Shown here: positions 42,672 to 52,023 of the stretch, piece after piece | How the letters are laid out: each line of letters begins with the position of its first letter | Position numbering within the stretch: position 1 is the stretch's first letter | Assembly: GCF_008933115.1 (NCBI RefSeq) | Contig: NZ_WBVO01000006.1 | Coordinates: forward strand, 1-64,000 | From: Phaeocystidibacter luteus | GTDB taxonomy: Bacteria > Bacteroidota > Bacteroidia > Flavobacteriales > Schleiferiaceae | DNA: 64,000 nt | Direction: 5' to 3' | Notes under the pieces: generated by a model | What the model was told of the DNA's origin: nothing | The model's database searches: none | The model's input: the letters and a program-made list of their open reading frames with translations, nothing else | Program-made: the position numbers and the translations under genes

Positions 42672-43708
42672 TGGAACAACTACTGAATTTATTCGACCGA
42701 CCTTTTGTTCTCTCGCACACAAGCGTTCGCGGTGGTGAAGAGAAAATTGGTCAGACCGCAGCCCTACTCGAGAATGAAGGCAACCTAGCCGATGAAATGA
42801 AAGCCTCGAAGGCGAAGTTCGCGGTAGTATTCATTCCCGAGGATGTTGGTGTAAGAGCCAATTGTGGTCGACCGGGCGCCAGCGCCACTTGGGAACCCGC
42901 GTTGAAGGGAATATGCAATCTGCAAGACAACTATTGGCTCAGAGGTGAGGATATCCTCTTGGTGGGCGCCGTTGCCACCGATGACCTCATGGAAGAAGCT
43001 GCTAAGTTGCGCGAGGACACCACCGAAGGACTTGCCGCGTTGCGCGAATTGACTTCGGAATTGGACGATCGCGTGAGAACCGTCATCGGGGCCATTCACA
43101 AGGCTGGCCTCTTCCCCATTGTTATTGGAGGCGGTCACAACAATGCCTATCCGTTATTGGCGGCTTATTACGACACCCATGATGGTGTTTTGAGCGCCAT
43201 CAATTTAGATCCACACGCGGATTACAGGGCCATGGAAGGTCGACATAGTGGAAATGGGTTCCGTTATGCACATGAAGAAGGAATTCTTGATCGCTACGCC
43301 ATTTTAGGCTTGCATGAAGGCTACAACTCAGCTGAAATGATGTCGCTTTTGCGCGACGACCCCGATTTGCGGTATGTGACTTTTGAGGATATTGAGGTCC
43401 GAAGGATTATCTCCTTCAACCAAGCCTTGGTCGATTCAGTTGATTTTGTCTCGGAGGAACAGTTCGGCATTGAGCTCGACCTCGACAGCATTCCTGGAGT
43501 TGCGGTTAGTGCAGCCACACCAACGGGAGTTTCGCTTGAAAAGGCACGGCATTTCGTCTACACCTGTGCGAAACGAGAAACGTCGAAATACCTGCACATT
43601 TGCGAAGGTTCGGCGGGATTGGCTTCCGACCGACAATTGACCGAACTCTCTAAGGTTATTGCCTGTTTGGTAGCTGATGGAATCAAAGGAAAAAATGAAA
43701 GCGAATAA
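42671..43708 (+). CDS. hutG: Formimidoylglutamase, arginase family
   Basis: A 345-residue arginase-fold hydrolase releasing formamide from N-formimino-L-glutamate. The binuclear Mn2+ ligands are visible: VIGGGHNNAYP (His), NLDPHADYR (Asp, His, Asp), and GIELDLDSIPGV (Asp, Asp). The family assignment relies on motifs plus its place in the hut operon. Starts on the last base of the Usp stop. Confidence 0.9.
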   Translation: MEQLLNLFDRPFVLSHTSVRGGEEKIGQTAALLENEGNLADEMKASKAKFAVVFIPEDVGVRANCGRPGASATWEPALKGICNLQDNYWLRGEDILLVGAVATDDLMEEAAKLREDTTEGLAALRELTSELDDRVRTVIGAIHKAGLFPIVIGGGHNNAYPLLAAYYDTHDGVLSAINLDPHADYRAMEGRHSGNGFRYAHEEGILDRYAILGLHEGYNSAEMMSLLRDDPDLRYVTFEDIEVRRIISFNQALVDSVDFVSEEQFGIELDLDSIPGVAVSAATPTGVSLEKARHFVYTCAKRETSKYLHICEGSAGLASDRQLTELSKVIACLVADGIKGKNESE

Positions 43709-43711
43709 ACG

Positions 43712-44725
43712 ATGAGCACGCCGTTACTAGAATGTGTACCAAATGTAAGTGAAGGAAGAGACCCCATGGTCATTTCACAGATTGCCGATGCCATTCGCTC
43801 TGTGGAAGATGTACAACTTCTGCACGTTGATTCCGGCGCCGGCGCAAACAGAACCGTCTTCACCTTTGTAGGTCCTCCCCCCGCGGTTACTGAAGCTGCT
43901 TTTCGGATGTTTGAAGTGTGTGCCAAATCCATCGATATGCGCACCCAAACGGGGACTCACCCAAGGCAAGGTGCGGTAGATGTTTGTCCGTTTGTACCAC
44001 TCCACGGTATCACTTTGGAGAAAGCTTCTGAGTATGCACACCAGCTCGGTTACAGGGTGGGTGAAGAACTCGGAATTCCGGGTTATTTCTATGAAGCCTC
44101 GGCTACCAAACACGATAGGGAAAACTTAGCGGCTATTCGCAGAGGAGAATACGAATCTCTTCAAAGCAAATCGACGCATCCAGAATGGGAACCTGATTTC
44201 GGGAGTTTTGAGGGAAAACAATGGAAGAAGTCTGGTGCAAGTGTCATTGGCGCACGGAATTTCCTAATAGCCTATAATGTCGATTTAGACACCGATAATT
44301 CTGATATCGCTCAACGCATCGCAGAAGTTATTCGCGAAAGAGGGCGGACTGTTTTTCATGAAGATGGAACTCGCGAAGCTGTACCAGGATTGCTCAACGG
44401 GGTTAAAGCCATTGGCTGGTTTATTCCAGAATACGGGAATGCCCAGGTGAGTACAAACATTGTGGATATCCGCAAGGCCTCACCCGGAAGAGTTTTTGCC
44501 GCAGTGAAACGAGAGGCTGAAAAACTCGGTGTTCGCGTATTGGGATCAGAGTTGATTGGGTTGATACCACAACAAGTACTGGTACAGTCGGCACGCGATT
44601 TGGGCGTTCCAGAGCCAGGCGACTTACCAAGTATGATGAATGCCGTTCACGTCCTAAAGCTCGACCACAGAAGACCTTTTGATATTGAAGATCGGGTGAT
44701 TGAGCAAATCATGAAGAACAAGTAG
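43712..44725 (+). CDS. ftcD: Glutamate formimidoyltransferase
   Basis: A 337-residue enzyme that moves the formimino group from N-formimino-glutamate to tetrahydrofolate. Signatures: LLECVPNVSEGRDPMV, LHVDSGAGANRTVFTFVG, GTHPRQGAVDVCPFVPL, RGEYESLQSK, PDFG and IVDIRKASPGRV. It matches only the N-terminal and middle formiminotransferase domains; the C-terminal cyclodeaminase domain of bifunctional enzymes is absent. Having both this and hutG in one operon gives two exits for formimino-glutamate. The two secreted-protein genes follow 1 nt and then about 60 nt after. Confidence 0.92.
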   Translation: MSTPLLECVPNVSEGRDPMVISQIADAIRSVEDVQLLHVDSGAGANRTVFTFVGPPPAVTEAAFRMFEVCAKSIDMRTQTGTHPRQGAVDVCPFVPLHGITLEKASEYAHQLGYRVGEELGIPGYFYEASATKHDRENLAAIRRGEYESLQSKSTHPEWEPDFGSFEGKQWKKSGASVIGARNFLIAYNVDLDTDNSDIAQRIAEVIRERGRTVFHEDGTREAVPGLLNGVKAIGWFIPEYGNAQVSTNIVDIRKASPGRVFAAVKREAEKLGVRVLGSELIGLIPQQVLVQSARDLGVPEPGDLPSMMNAVHVLKLDHRRPFDIEDRVIEQIMKNK

Positions 44726-44726
44726 T

Positions 44727-45722
44727 ATGATTAAGCACCTCTGTTTCGCAATCTCATTTATTTCGATTTCGGCCATGGCTCAGCCAGGCTACCCTGAACC
44801 TTGCCAAAACGACAACTACCCTGTTTACAAGGATTTGAATTACGACGGAGAACCAGACGTACAACTGTACATGAGCTCGGAAGGAACAGACGACGTTCCT
44901 AGTTCTTCAGGAATGTGTTTCTATGGGTTTCAGTTCATGAATCCAAACATGGGATTACTAGTTGAACAGGATTGGAATACACTTTCTGGAACCACCAGTT
45001 ACCTTCACCGAGATTCGGCTAAGTATATTGAGTTCCGTCAGAGTAGAGTTCAACCTTTGCTCGCAAGACCTTATGGGCGTGATGCGTCGAGAGAATGGAG
45101 GGCTTATGTAGAAATGAAGGAATACTACGCATTTTATCAGATTGAAGATGGCGACACTCTTCTCGGTTGGTTTGAAATTCGACTTGATACGGCGACAGGA
45201 AATGTTGCCTTTGGAGAATCCGTAAGAATGGGCAGCGGAAACGGAGTCATTGTGCCAGGAAGTTATCAATTCAATGGAGAGAGCATATTTCGCATCGGTT
45301 GGAAACACAATGCTCAGGTTGGAATTGGCGCTGTAGATAGAGGTCCCGTAAGTGCACGCACGGCTAAGGGCGCTTTCTATGCGGGATACTACGCCCAATA
45401 CGGGCTGATGATTGAAGACGTCCACATGATTGGCTTCGAAAGCTCCATCAATGCCGAGTTCTACAACTGGAATGCTTCAAACAACATCAATGTTCGATGG
45501 TCTTCCTTTCTTCACATCGTGATTATAGATTTTGGCTTTGCTTTCAATCGCCAATTCCCGCTCAATTCAGAATTAGAAACAATCACATCGTTCCAATGGG
45601 AAACGGGATTGAGCTTGATGAATTACCGGTTGATGTTCGGTTTCAATGCACGTCCACTTACCGACGGCGTGTCGCCCGCAGCCATTCCAAAGTATAGTTT
45701 GAGGTTTAACTATCAGTTTTAG
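44727..45722 (+). CDS. Hypothetical secreted protein
   Basis: A 331-residue exported protein with signal peptide MIKHLCFAISFISISAMAQ. The N-terminus has YPVYKDLNYDGEPDVQLYMSSE, a calcium-binding-like Asp motif. Strand-rich body with aromatic-ended strands (SSFLHIVIIDFGFAFNRQF, MNYRLMFGFNARPL) suggests an outer-membrane barrel, ending ...SLRFNYQF. Begins 1 nt after ftcD, so probably expressed with the hut genes; I recognise no family. Confidence 0.55.
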   Translation: MIKHLCFAISFISISAMAQPGYPEPCQNDNYPVYKDLNYDGEPDVQLYMSSEGTDDVPSSSGMCFYGFQFMNPNMGLLVEQDWNTLSGTTSYLHRDSAKYIEFRQSRVQPLLARPYGRDASREWRAYVEMKEYYAFYQIEDGDTLLGWFEIRLDTATGNVAFGESVRMGSGNGVIVPGSYQFNGESIFRIGWKHNAQVGIGAVDRGPVSARTAKGAFYAGYYAQYGLMIEDVHMIGFESSINAEFYNWNASNNINVRWSSFLHIVIIDFGFAFNRQFPLNSELETITSFQWETGLSLMNYRLMFGFNARPLTDGVSPAAIPKYSLRFNYQF

Positions 45723-45783
45723 GCGCCGTTGCTAGAGCCTATTGCACTCACACTATCCGCACCGATTTAGAGTTTATGAAATC

Positions 45784-46329
45784 ATGAAGCTCTTACTCGC
45801 CTGCCTGATCTCCACCCTTTCCTACTCACTGGCCTCAGCGCAATCCAGCAACGCCATTCCTGATTCTACTTCCAAAGAACCATATGCAACTTTTGGCTCT
45901 ATGTGGGGAATCAATACGGGTTTATATGTCGATTTTAACGACACCAAGCCTGGTGGAAGAGTAACCGCTTTTTACCGATATGGTCTGAGCAACGAATGGT
46001 GGCAAGTTGCATATGTTCAATCTGAAATCGGAATTGATTATCTGCCTGCGTCGATTGGCGGTGTCTTAGGTGGCGTTTGGACAAATAAAATCCACCTCTT
46101 TTTGTTTGATGCCGGATTGAGTTCTGCGTTTGGAAGAAGTGTGCATCCAACCGTCCAGGTGCCAGAGCCAAAATCAACCTGGACCTTCCGGTACGAGTTT
46201 GGCGTTAGTTTAGGAAATTTGCATTTGGGAATATACGGCCCTATTGGCCAGAAAACATCTGAAGTTATGGGCGCAACGGCTTTCGGTGGATTTCTTGCTA
46301 CCTACAGCATTCCAATTCAGAGATGGTGA
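45784..46329 (+). CDS. Hypothetical exported protein
   Basis: A 181-residue protein. ATG 45784 gives signal peptide MKLLLACLISTLSYSLASAQ; an upstream ATG at 45742 adds a polar stretch. Beta-rich with aromatic residues, likely an outer-membrane or surface protein. Its stop directly adjoins the convergent AlkB-like stop with no bases between. No family known. Confidence 0.6.
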   Translation: MKLLLACLISTLSYSLASAQSSNAIPDSTSKEPYATFGSMWGINTGLYVDFNDTKPGGRVTAFYRYGLSNEWWQVAYVQSEIGIDYLPASIGGVLGGVWTNKIHLFLFDAGLSSAFGRSVHPTVQVPEPKSTWTFRYEFGVSLGNLHLGIYGPIGQKTSEVMGATAFGGFLATYSIPIQRW

Positions 46330-47409
46330 TTACTCACGGGCCTCCGCCTCCACCTTCTTCAACCTAAACTCAATTACCTTCTTATTCATCACTGCAAACC
46401 AGAGCGGTGGAAACAGCGATAAGAGCATCATACCCGGATATCCTGTGGGCATCTGAGGTGCTTCCTCCCATCGATCTAGGGTTGGATACTTCTTGGCAGG
46501 TTTAAAATGATGGTCGGAATGTCGGGACAATTCAAACAAGAATGCTCGTCCATATTGATGATCTGAATTCCAGCTGTGTAATGGAGATGCATTCTCGTAG
46601 CGATGCTCACTCACCTTCTCTCGAAGAAGTCCGTAATGCTCGATATAATTTACGGTCTCCAACAACAAGAACCCTATTATGGCTGCAGCTGTGTAGTACA
46701 GCATCACTGCCCAACCGAAGAAGAAGTAAATCGCACCCAGCATCACTAAATGTGCAATGGTGAAGCGAATCATTTCATTTTGAAGAGATATCACGCTTGA
46801 TTTTTTTCTCCTCAAACGCTGCGCTTCTAAACTCCAGGCCTTCCGGTAGGTCTGACTCACCGAACGCACCCAGAAAAACATCAGCGGTTCGTTCAATCGA
46901 GCGGTGCTCGGATCTTCTGGAGTGGCTACATGTTTATGGTGACCCCGGTTGTGTTCAATAAAAAAGTGAGTGTACAACGAAGTGAGAAGGAGTGACTTCG
47001 CTAAGAACTGATGAAACTTATTGGGACGATGTCCGAGTTCATGCGCCACATTGATTCCAATCACTCCACACATCAAACCGTACGAAGAAATTCGACCGGC
47101 GATGGTCACCCAATCGTTCCCTGTTCCAGAAACTGAAATGAGAAACCAAATACCAAAGGCATAATGAACAGGAACGATAAGCTCGACCAGAAAATCAAAC
47201 CAGCGATCATTGGCCTTTGCCTCGGCGATCTCAGGACTGTCGTTGGATTTATCGGCAGGAATAAACAGCTCTACCAAAGGAATGACCATGAAGGCATAGG
47301 CAATGGGTAGGAATGTGATCCAACCTTCGGAAGTGAAAGAAACTGCTGCCGCCAGTGGCAGAGTGTATACGGAAAGGTACTTAAGCTTATCTCTTAGAGG
47401 TACACGCAT
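46330..47409 (-). CDS. AlkB-type alkane 1-monooxygenase / membrane fatty-acid-desaturase-like hydroxylase
   Basis: A 359-residue (from ATG 47409) integral membrane di-iron hydroxylase. Histidine boxes are HELGH, EHNRGHHKHVAT, and LSRHSDHH, with the AlkB-specific NYIEHYGL between. Several hydrophobic helices flank them (LPLAAAVSF, PVHYAFGIWFLIS, FTIAHLVMLGAIYFFF, YTAAAIIGFLLLE). AlkB enzymes hydroxylate n-alkanes at the terminal carbon with rubredoxin and a reductase; those partners are not in this window, so another substrate is possible. ATG 47409 is chosen since the upstream ATG at 47463 adds a non-family N-terminus. Lies 64 nt after the CrtA-like gene. Confidence 0.85.
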   Translation of the reverse strand: MRVPLRDKLKYLSVYTLPLAAAVSFTSEGWITFLPIAYAFMVIPLVELFIPADKSNDSPEIAEAKANDRWFDFLVELIVPVHYAFGIWFLISVSGTGNDWVTIAGRISSYGLMCGVIGINVAHELGHRPNKFHQFLAKSLLLTSLYTHFFIEHNRGHHKHVATPEDPSTARLNEPLMFFWVRSVSQTYRKAWSLEAQRLRRKKSSVISLQNEMIRFTIAHLVMLGAIYFFFGWAVMLYYTAAAIIGFLLLETVNYIEHYGLLREKVSEHRYENASPLHSWNSDHQYGRAFLFELSRHSDHHFKPAKKYPTLDRWEEAPQMPTGYPGMMLLSLFPPLWFAVMNKKVIEFRLKKVEAEARE

Positions 47410-47473
47410 GAATGTCAACGTTAGCCTCTCAAATTTATAATTTTCTGAGTAGCAGAAAACCATTTCAAGCCAG

Positions 47474-48166
47474 CTAATCGCTCACTTGTTGAAAACTCCC
47501 CACGAGTCGATTCACAGCGAAACGAACGAACATCTCTTCCGAATACCAGCCAATTTCACGCGTTTTCACGACCATAGATTTATGCTTCCCCTCGCCTCCA
47601 TACGCAAAGGAACTCAGCTCTTTGGCACTTCGCCAGATGGAGAGCGTCGCTTGTTCAACTAACGGCAACTCCCCTACTCCCTTCGCCCAAATGAGTCCGG
47701 GTGTGGAGGTAATGTGCTTACTCACGCCAGGAACATTCCGCCAGAATTTAAATGCTTTTGAACGTTTGATACTCGCCCGTGTAAGCACTGCGAGCGGATA
47801 ATCGCCCTCAGGCGGATTGCTGTATTCGAAGGGTTGAGAGCCGTTCCAAGTTCCGTGCCCCTTAAAAGGCGTGAGCTCGGCTCTACCATACTTAGACTGA
47901 CGCTCGAGAAACTCCATGTGGCGGGCGTTTGTCCGCGCAAACGCTTCATAATCTGATGAATCTTCCCATACAGTCAGCAATACAAACGTTGAGAAATCTG
48001 GCCAGATAGAGAATCCGTTACCCGCACCGCTTCCCAGCATCTTATAAAAAGACAACCCTGAGACGTTCTCCATCTCAGGGTGTATTAACTTCATTTGGGC
48101 CAACGCCCAGCGCTTGTTTTGAAAGCCTGAAAACTCGAATACTTCTACGCTGGTGAATTGTGACAT
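47474..48166 (-). CDS. CrtA-like monooxygenase (spheroidene monooxygenase family)
   Basis: A 230-residue protein resembling CrtA. Motifs are LSFYKMLGSGAGNGFSIWPDFSTFVLLTVW, a central R/KASIKRSKAFKFWRNVPGVS, and PGLIWAKGVGELPLVEQATLSIW. CrtA from photosynthetic bacteria oxidises spheroidene; in other bacteria homologues act on other carotenoids or unknown compounds. The CrtA ABM-like fold pairs oddly with the AlkB downstream. Possible heme binding is an inference. Not predicted to be membrane bound. Confidence 0.75.
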   Translation of the reverse strand: MSQFTSVEVFEFSGFQNKRWALAQMKLIHPEMENVSGLSFYKMLGSGAGNGFSIWPDFSTFVLLTVWEDSSDYEAFARTNARHMEFLERQSKYGRAELTPFKGHGTWNGSQPFEYSNPPEGDYPLAVLTRASIKRSKAFKFWRNVPGVSKHITSTPGLIWAKGVGELPLVEQATLSIWRSAKELSSFAYGGEGKHKSMVVKTREIGWYSEEMFVRFAVNRLVGSFQQVSD

Positions 48167-48200
48167 CTCAAAGTAACCTGCGTATCCGTCTATAGTTCTA

Positions 48201-49211
48201 TTACCAGCGCATTAAAGCAGATGCCCATGTAAATCCAGAGCCAAATGCGGCTAGGCAAACAAGGTCGCCTTCCTTCACTTTGCCTTCTTTCAAAGCCTCT
48301 GAAAGTGCAATAGGAATCGATGCAGCTGTGGTATTTCCGTAGCGCATGATGTTGTTGTACACTTGATCTGGACCTAAACCCATTTTCTTGGAAATGAACT
48401 GGCTAATTCTCAAGTTGGCCTGATGCGGAACGAGCATGTCGATATCTTCAGCAGTGAACCCATTGGCATCGAGCGCTTCATTGATAACTTCTTCGAAGCG
48501 AGTTACGGCGTGCTTAAAGACGAAATTGCCGTTCATGTGTGGGTAGTAGTCCGTATTCTCAGGGTCGTTCTCTTCGATGAGGCGGTCAACCCAATGAGAA
48601 GTAGATGGCCCGAGAAGCGCAAGTTCTTCGGCATGTTCACCTTGGCTATGCAAGTGTGTGCTCATGATGCCTTGGCCTTCCTTAGTTGAGCGTCTTACAA
48701 CCGCAGCGCCCGCGCCATCGCCAAAAATGACGCTCACGCCTCGTCCGCGTGTGGTCAAATCTAGTCCACCACTATGTAGTTCGGATCCGATGACGAGGAT
48801 ATTCTGGTACATCCCAGAACGAATGTATTGATCGGCCACGGAAAGAGCGTATACAAAACCGGAACATTGGTTTCTCACGTCAAGTGCCCCAATTTCCTTG
48901 ATGCCGAGGTCGCGCTGCACGAGTACTCCTGGACCAGGAAAGTAATAATCAGGCGATAGTGTGGCGAATATGATAAAGTCGATATCATCTTTGGTAACTC
49001 CAGCATTTTCGATGGCCATTTTAGCGGCCTTCACCCCCATGCTGGTGGTGGTATTTCCGTCGCCTTCCTTCACAAAGCGGCGTTCCTTAATTCCGGTACG
49101 TTCGGTGATCCACTCGTCATTCGTGTCCATCAACTTGGACAAGTCGTCGTTGGTCACCACATTCTCGGGAACATAGTATCCCATCCCGGCAATTCTGGCT
49201 GTATAACTCAT
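48201..49211 (-). CDS. fabH: 3-oxoacyl-ACP synthase III
   Basis: A 336-residue condensing enzyme that starts fatty-acid synthesis from acyl-CoA and malonyl-ACP. Catalytic Cys in DVRNQCSGFVYAL, His in VPHQANLRIS, Asn in MRYGNTTAASIP; N-terminal GMGYYVPENVVTN and DEWITERTGIKERRF fit. It is a KAS III rather than a chain elongation enzyme. Divergent from htpG. Other FabH copies may exist elsewhere, so a special starter unit is possible. Confidence 0.93.
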   Translation of the reverse strand: MSYTARIAGMGYYVPENVVTNDDLSKLMDTNDEWITERTGIKERRFVKEGDGNTTTSMGVKAAKMAIENAGVTKDDIDFIIFATLSPDYYFPGPGVLVQRDLGIKEIGALDVRNQCSGFVYALSVADQYIRSGMYQNILVIGSELHSGGLDLTTRGRGVSVIFGDGAGAAVVRRSTKEGQGIMSTHLHSQGEHAEELALLGPSTSHWVDRLIEENDPENTDYYPHMNGNFVFKHAVTRFEEVINEALDANGFTAEDIDMLVPHQANLRISQFISKKMGLGPDQVYNNIMRYGNTTAASIPIALSEALKEGKVKEGDLVCLAAFGSGFTWASALMRW

Positions 49212-49258
49212 GGTTTATTCTTCTAGTTAGGAGTGTGCAATGTACGGACTTTCGGAAA

Positions 49259-49294
49259 TGTCAGTTGTGACAGGTGTCGCCGACAAACTGACAG
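49259..49294. promoter_or_regulatory. Tandem palindromes upstream of htpG
   Basis: TGTCA-GTTG-TGACA (49259-49272) and TGTCG-C-CGACA (49275-49285), both perfect, then a further CTGACAG. Array ends 87 bp before the htpG ATG and may be a heat-shock or stress operator shared with the divergent fabH promoter. Confidence 0.5.
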
Positions 49295-49381
49295 CATTCC
49301 TATAAATAACAGCCCATGGCACATCGATTGTTCTTATGCTGCGCATAAAAAGATACGACTCTAACTATAATAAAAAAGCAC

Positions 49382-51256
49382 ATGAGCACTGGAAAGATTA
49401 ATGTGACTGCAGACAATATCTTCCCGATCATCAAGAAGTTCTTGTACTCCGATCATGAGATTTTCCTCCGAGAATTGATTTCAAACGCGGTAGACGCTAC
49501 TACCAAGTTGAAGCAGCTCAGTCGAATGGGTGAAGCCAAAGGCGAATTGGGCGATCTTACCATCAAGGTTGAAATCGATGAAGCGAACAAGCAACTCCGC
49601 ATCATCGACCGCGGTGTGGGCATGACTGCGGAAGAGGTTGATCAATACATCAACCAGGTGGCATTCTCTGGCGCGGAAGACTTTTTGAAGAAATACGAAG
49701 GCAAACTCGATGGGGCTGATATCATCGGTCACTTTGGTTTAGGCTTCTACTCCGCCTTTATGGTGGCTTCCAAGGTGGAAATCAAAACCAGAAGTTTCAA
49801 GGCTGAATCTAATGAGGCAGTTCATTGGATTTGCGAAGGCAATCCTGAATTCAATCTTGAAATTGTTGAACAGGAGGACCGCGGAACGGAAATCATCCTT
49901 CACATTTCTGAAGACAGCGAAGAGTTCTTGAAAGACTCACGCATTGGTGAACTGCTCGACAAATACGCCAAGTTCATGCAAGTTCCTATTCAGTTCGGAA
50001 CGCGCGAAGAAACGGTTACAGAAGGTGAAGGCGACGACGCCAAGGAAGAGAAGGTGACGGTTCCGCATATCGTGAACAATACGGAGCCAGCTTGGACAAA
50101 ATCTCCAAGCGAATTGGGCGAGGACGATTACAAGCAGTTCTATCGTGAGCTCTATCCGATGACCTTTGAAGAGCCTCTTTTCCACATTCACTTGAATGTT
50201 GACTATCCATTCGACTTGACCGGTATTCTATTCTTCCCGCGCATCAAGCCGAACATGGAAATTCAGAAGAACAAAATCCAACTATACCAAAGCCAGGTAT
50301 TCGTTACGGACCATGTGGAAGGAATTGTTCCAGACTTCTTGACATTACTTCACGGGGTAATCGATAGCAAAGACATTCCATTGAACGTGAGTCGTTCGTA
50401 TTTACAGAACGACCACAACGTGCGCAAAATCAGTTCACACATCACCAAAAAGGTTGCTGATAAGCTTGAGGAGCTCTTCAAGGCCGATCGTGAAGACTTT
50501 GCTCAGAAGTGGAACGACATCAAGGTAATTATTGAGTACGGAATGCTGAGCGAGGAGAAGTTCTTCGACCGTTCGAAGAAGTTCGCATTGATGGTGAATT
50601 CAGATAATGAGAAATTCACCATTGACGAGTACCTCGAAAAGGTGAAGGAAAATCAGGTCGACAAGAACGGTGAGACCATCGTTCTCTATGCGGCCAACAA
50701 GGAAGCGCAGCACAGCTTTATTTCAAAGGCCAAAGGAAAGGGATACGACGTTGTAATCCTCGATAGTCCGCTAACCTCCCATTACGTTCAAAAGCTTGAG
50801 TCCGCTTACGAGAAAGTGAAATTTAAGCGTGTTGATGCTGACACCATCGATAAGCTCATCGAAAAGGACGAGGAGATTTCTTCGGCGCTTAGCGACAAGC
50901 AGCGAGAGGAATTGAAGGAAGCGATGGAAGCAAATGTGGACAAGGCAAAGTTCACGGTTCGTTTGGAGAACATGGACAGTTCAGAACTGCCACTTACGAT
51001 TACGGTTCCTGAATTCATGCGTCGAATGAAGGAAATGCAAATGACCGGAGGAGGAATGATGATGGGCGAGCTTCCGGAGAGCTATGAGTTGATTGTGAAC
51101 ACGAATCACCCATTGGCTTCAAAGATTTTGGAAGCAGAGGGAGACTTTAAGTCAAACCTCATCAAGCACGCTACGGACTTGGCCATGTTGCAGCAAAACT
51201 TGCTACATGGTGAGGCGCTGACCAACTTCATTCACCGAAGTGTAGATTCACTTTAA
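49382..51256 (+). CDS. htpG: Hsp90 chaperone HtpG
   Basis: A 624-residue ATP-dependent chaperone. The GHKL ATP-binding domain has FLRELISNAVDA, IIDRGVGMT and GHFGLGFYSAFMV. The middle domain has GILFFPRIKPNMEIQKNKIQLY and GVIDSKDIPLNVSR. The C-terminal dimerisation domain follows. Length and motifs are those of bacterial HtpG. An internal acidic stretch (EGEGDDAKEEKVTV) near residues 215-230 is typical of bacteroidotal members. A hairpin with short T-run lies downstream. Confidence 0.95.
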   Translation: MSTGKINVTADNIFPIIKKFLYSDHEIFLRELISNAVDATTKLKQLSRMGEAKGELGDLTIKVEIDEANKQLRIIDRGVGMTAEEVDQYINQVAFSGAEDFLKKYEGKLDGADIIGHFGLGFYSAFMVASKVEIKTRSFKAESNEAVHWICEGNPEFNLEIVEQEDRGTEIILHISEDSEEFLKDSRIGELLDKYAKFMQVPIQFGTREETVTEGEGDDAKEEKVTVPHIVNNTEPAWTKSPSELGEDDYKQFYRELYPMTFEEPLFHIHLNVDYPFDLTGILFFPRIKPNMEIQKNKIQLYQSQVFVTDHVEGIVPDFLTLLHGVIDSKDIPLNVSRSYLQNDHNVRKISSHITKKVADKLEELFKADREDFAQKWNDIKVIIEYGMLSEEKFFDRSKKFALMVNSDNEKFTIDEYLEKVKENQVDKNGETIVLYAANKEAQHSFISKAKGKGYDVVILDSPLTSHYVQKLESAYEKVKFKRVDADTIDKLIEKDEEISSALSDKQREELKEAMEANVDKAKFTVRLENMDSSELPLTITVPEFMRRMKEMQMTGGGMMMGELPESYELIVNTNHPLASKILEAEGDFKSNLIKHATDLAMLQQNLLHGEALTNFIHRSVDSL

Positions 51257-51315
51257 ACAAAAGATTTAGCGTGTGGTTATTACGCTATTCTCCATAGCGA
51301 GGTTGAGTTGAATTC

Positions 51316-51349
51316 AAGAGCGATCATCAGAAATGGTGGTCGCTCTTTT
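51316..51349 (+). terminator. Terminator of htpG
   Basis: AAGAGCGA and TCGCTCTT arms, with additional inner pairing (CATCA/TGGTG), then four T. Confidence 0.7.
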
Positions 51350-51380
51350 CATTTATGTCAATGTTGACTAATTTCCTCCA

Positions 51381-51962
51381 ATGCAACGGACGTCGCTAGA
51401 ACATACCATACTCCACCTCATCGATTGTGAGGAAGAAGAACTCAAGACTTTCTCAGGAATGTGCTTGCGACGTGAGGTGAAAAAAGGCGAAATATTGAGT
51501 CGCCCTGGACTTATACCTAACGAAGTATTCTTCATGGAGTCGGGATTACTACGGGTGATTATCTCTGACGAAAAAGGAAGCGAGCACACTATTCACTTTG
51601 CCATGGAAAATCAGTTCATTGCAGACTATTCAGCTTTCATGCTAAAGAATCAATCACTCTATACTCTAGAAGTACTGAATGATGGCGTGGTTTACGTAAT
51701 GCCACGTGAAGCCATTGATTGGGGGTATTCGAACCTAAAGGAGGGCGACAAGCTTGGAAGAAAAATAGCCGAATACTACTTTATCTATCAAGATCAAAGA
51801 GTTCGAAATACATACTCGTTATCACCCAAGGAACGATACGACCAAATCTCGCAAATCTTCCCTAAAATCCACGATAGAGTCCCGCAGCACATGATTGCCT
51901 CTTACCTAGGAATTACGCCTGTACACTTGAGCAGACTTAAAAAGGAAGGTCTCAAATCTTAA
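51381..51962 (+). CDS. Crp/Fnr-family transcriptional regulator
   Basis: A 193-residue regulator. The N-terminal cNMP-binding-like beta roll covers REVKKGEILSRPGLIPNEVFFMESGLLRVIISDEKGSEHTIHF. The C-terminal HTH is short (MIASYLGITPVHLSRLKK). No Fe-S cysteines are seen, so it is unlike true Fnr; the ligand is unknown. The gene ends 61 nt before the SDR gene, which it might regulate. Confidence 0.8.
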   Translation: MQRTSLEHTILHLIDCEEEELKTFSGMCLRREVKKGEILSRPGLIPNEVFFMESGLLRVIISDEKGSEHTIHFAMENQFIADYSAFMLKNQSLYTLEVLNDGVVYVMPREAIDWGYSNLKEGDKLGRKIAEYYFIYQDQRVRNTYSLSPKERYDQISQIFPKIHDRVPQHMIASYLGITPVHLSRLKKEGLKS

Positions 51963-52023
51963 CATTTGTTATCGTCAAAAGTAGCTAGGGCATAGATCTT
52001 TGGAGTATCCGAAATGAAGAACT

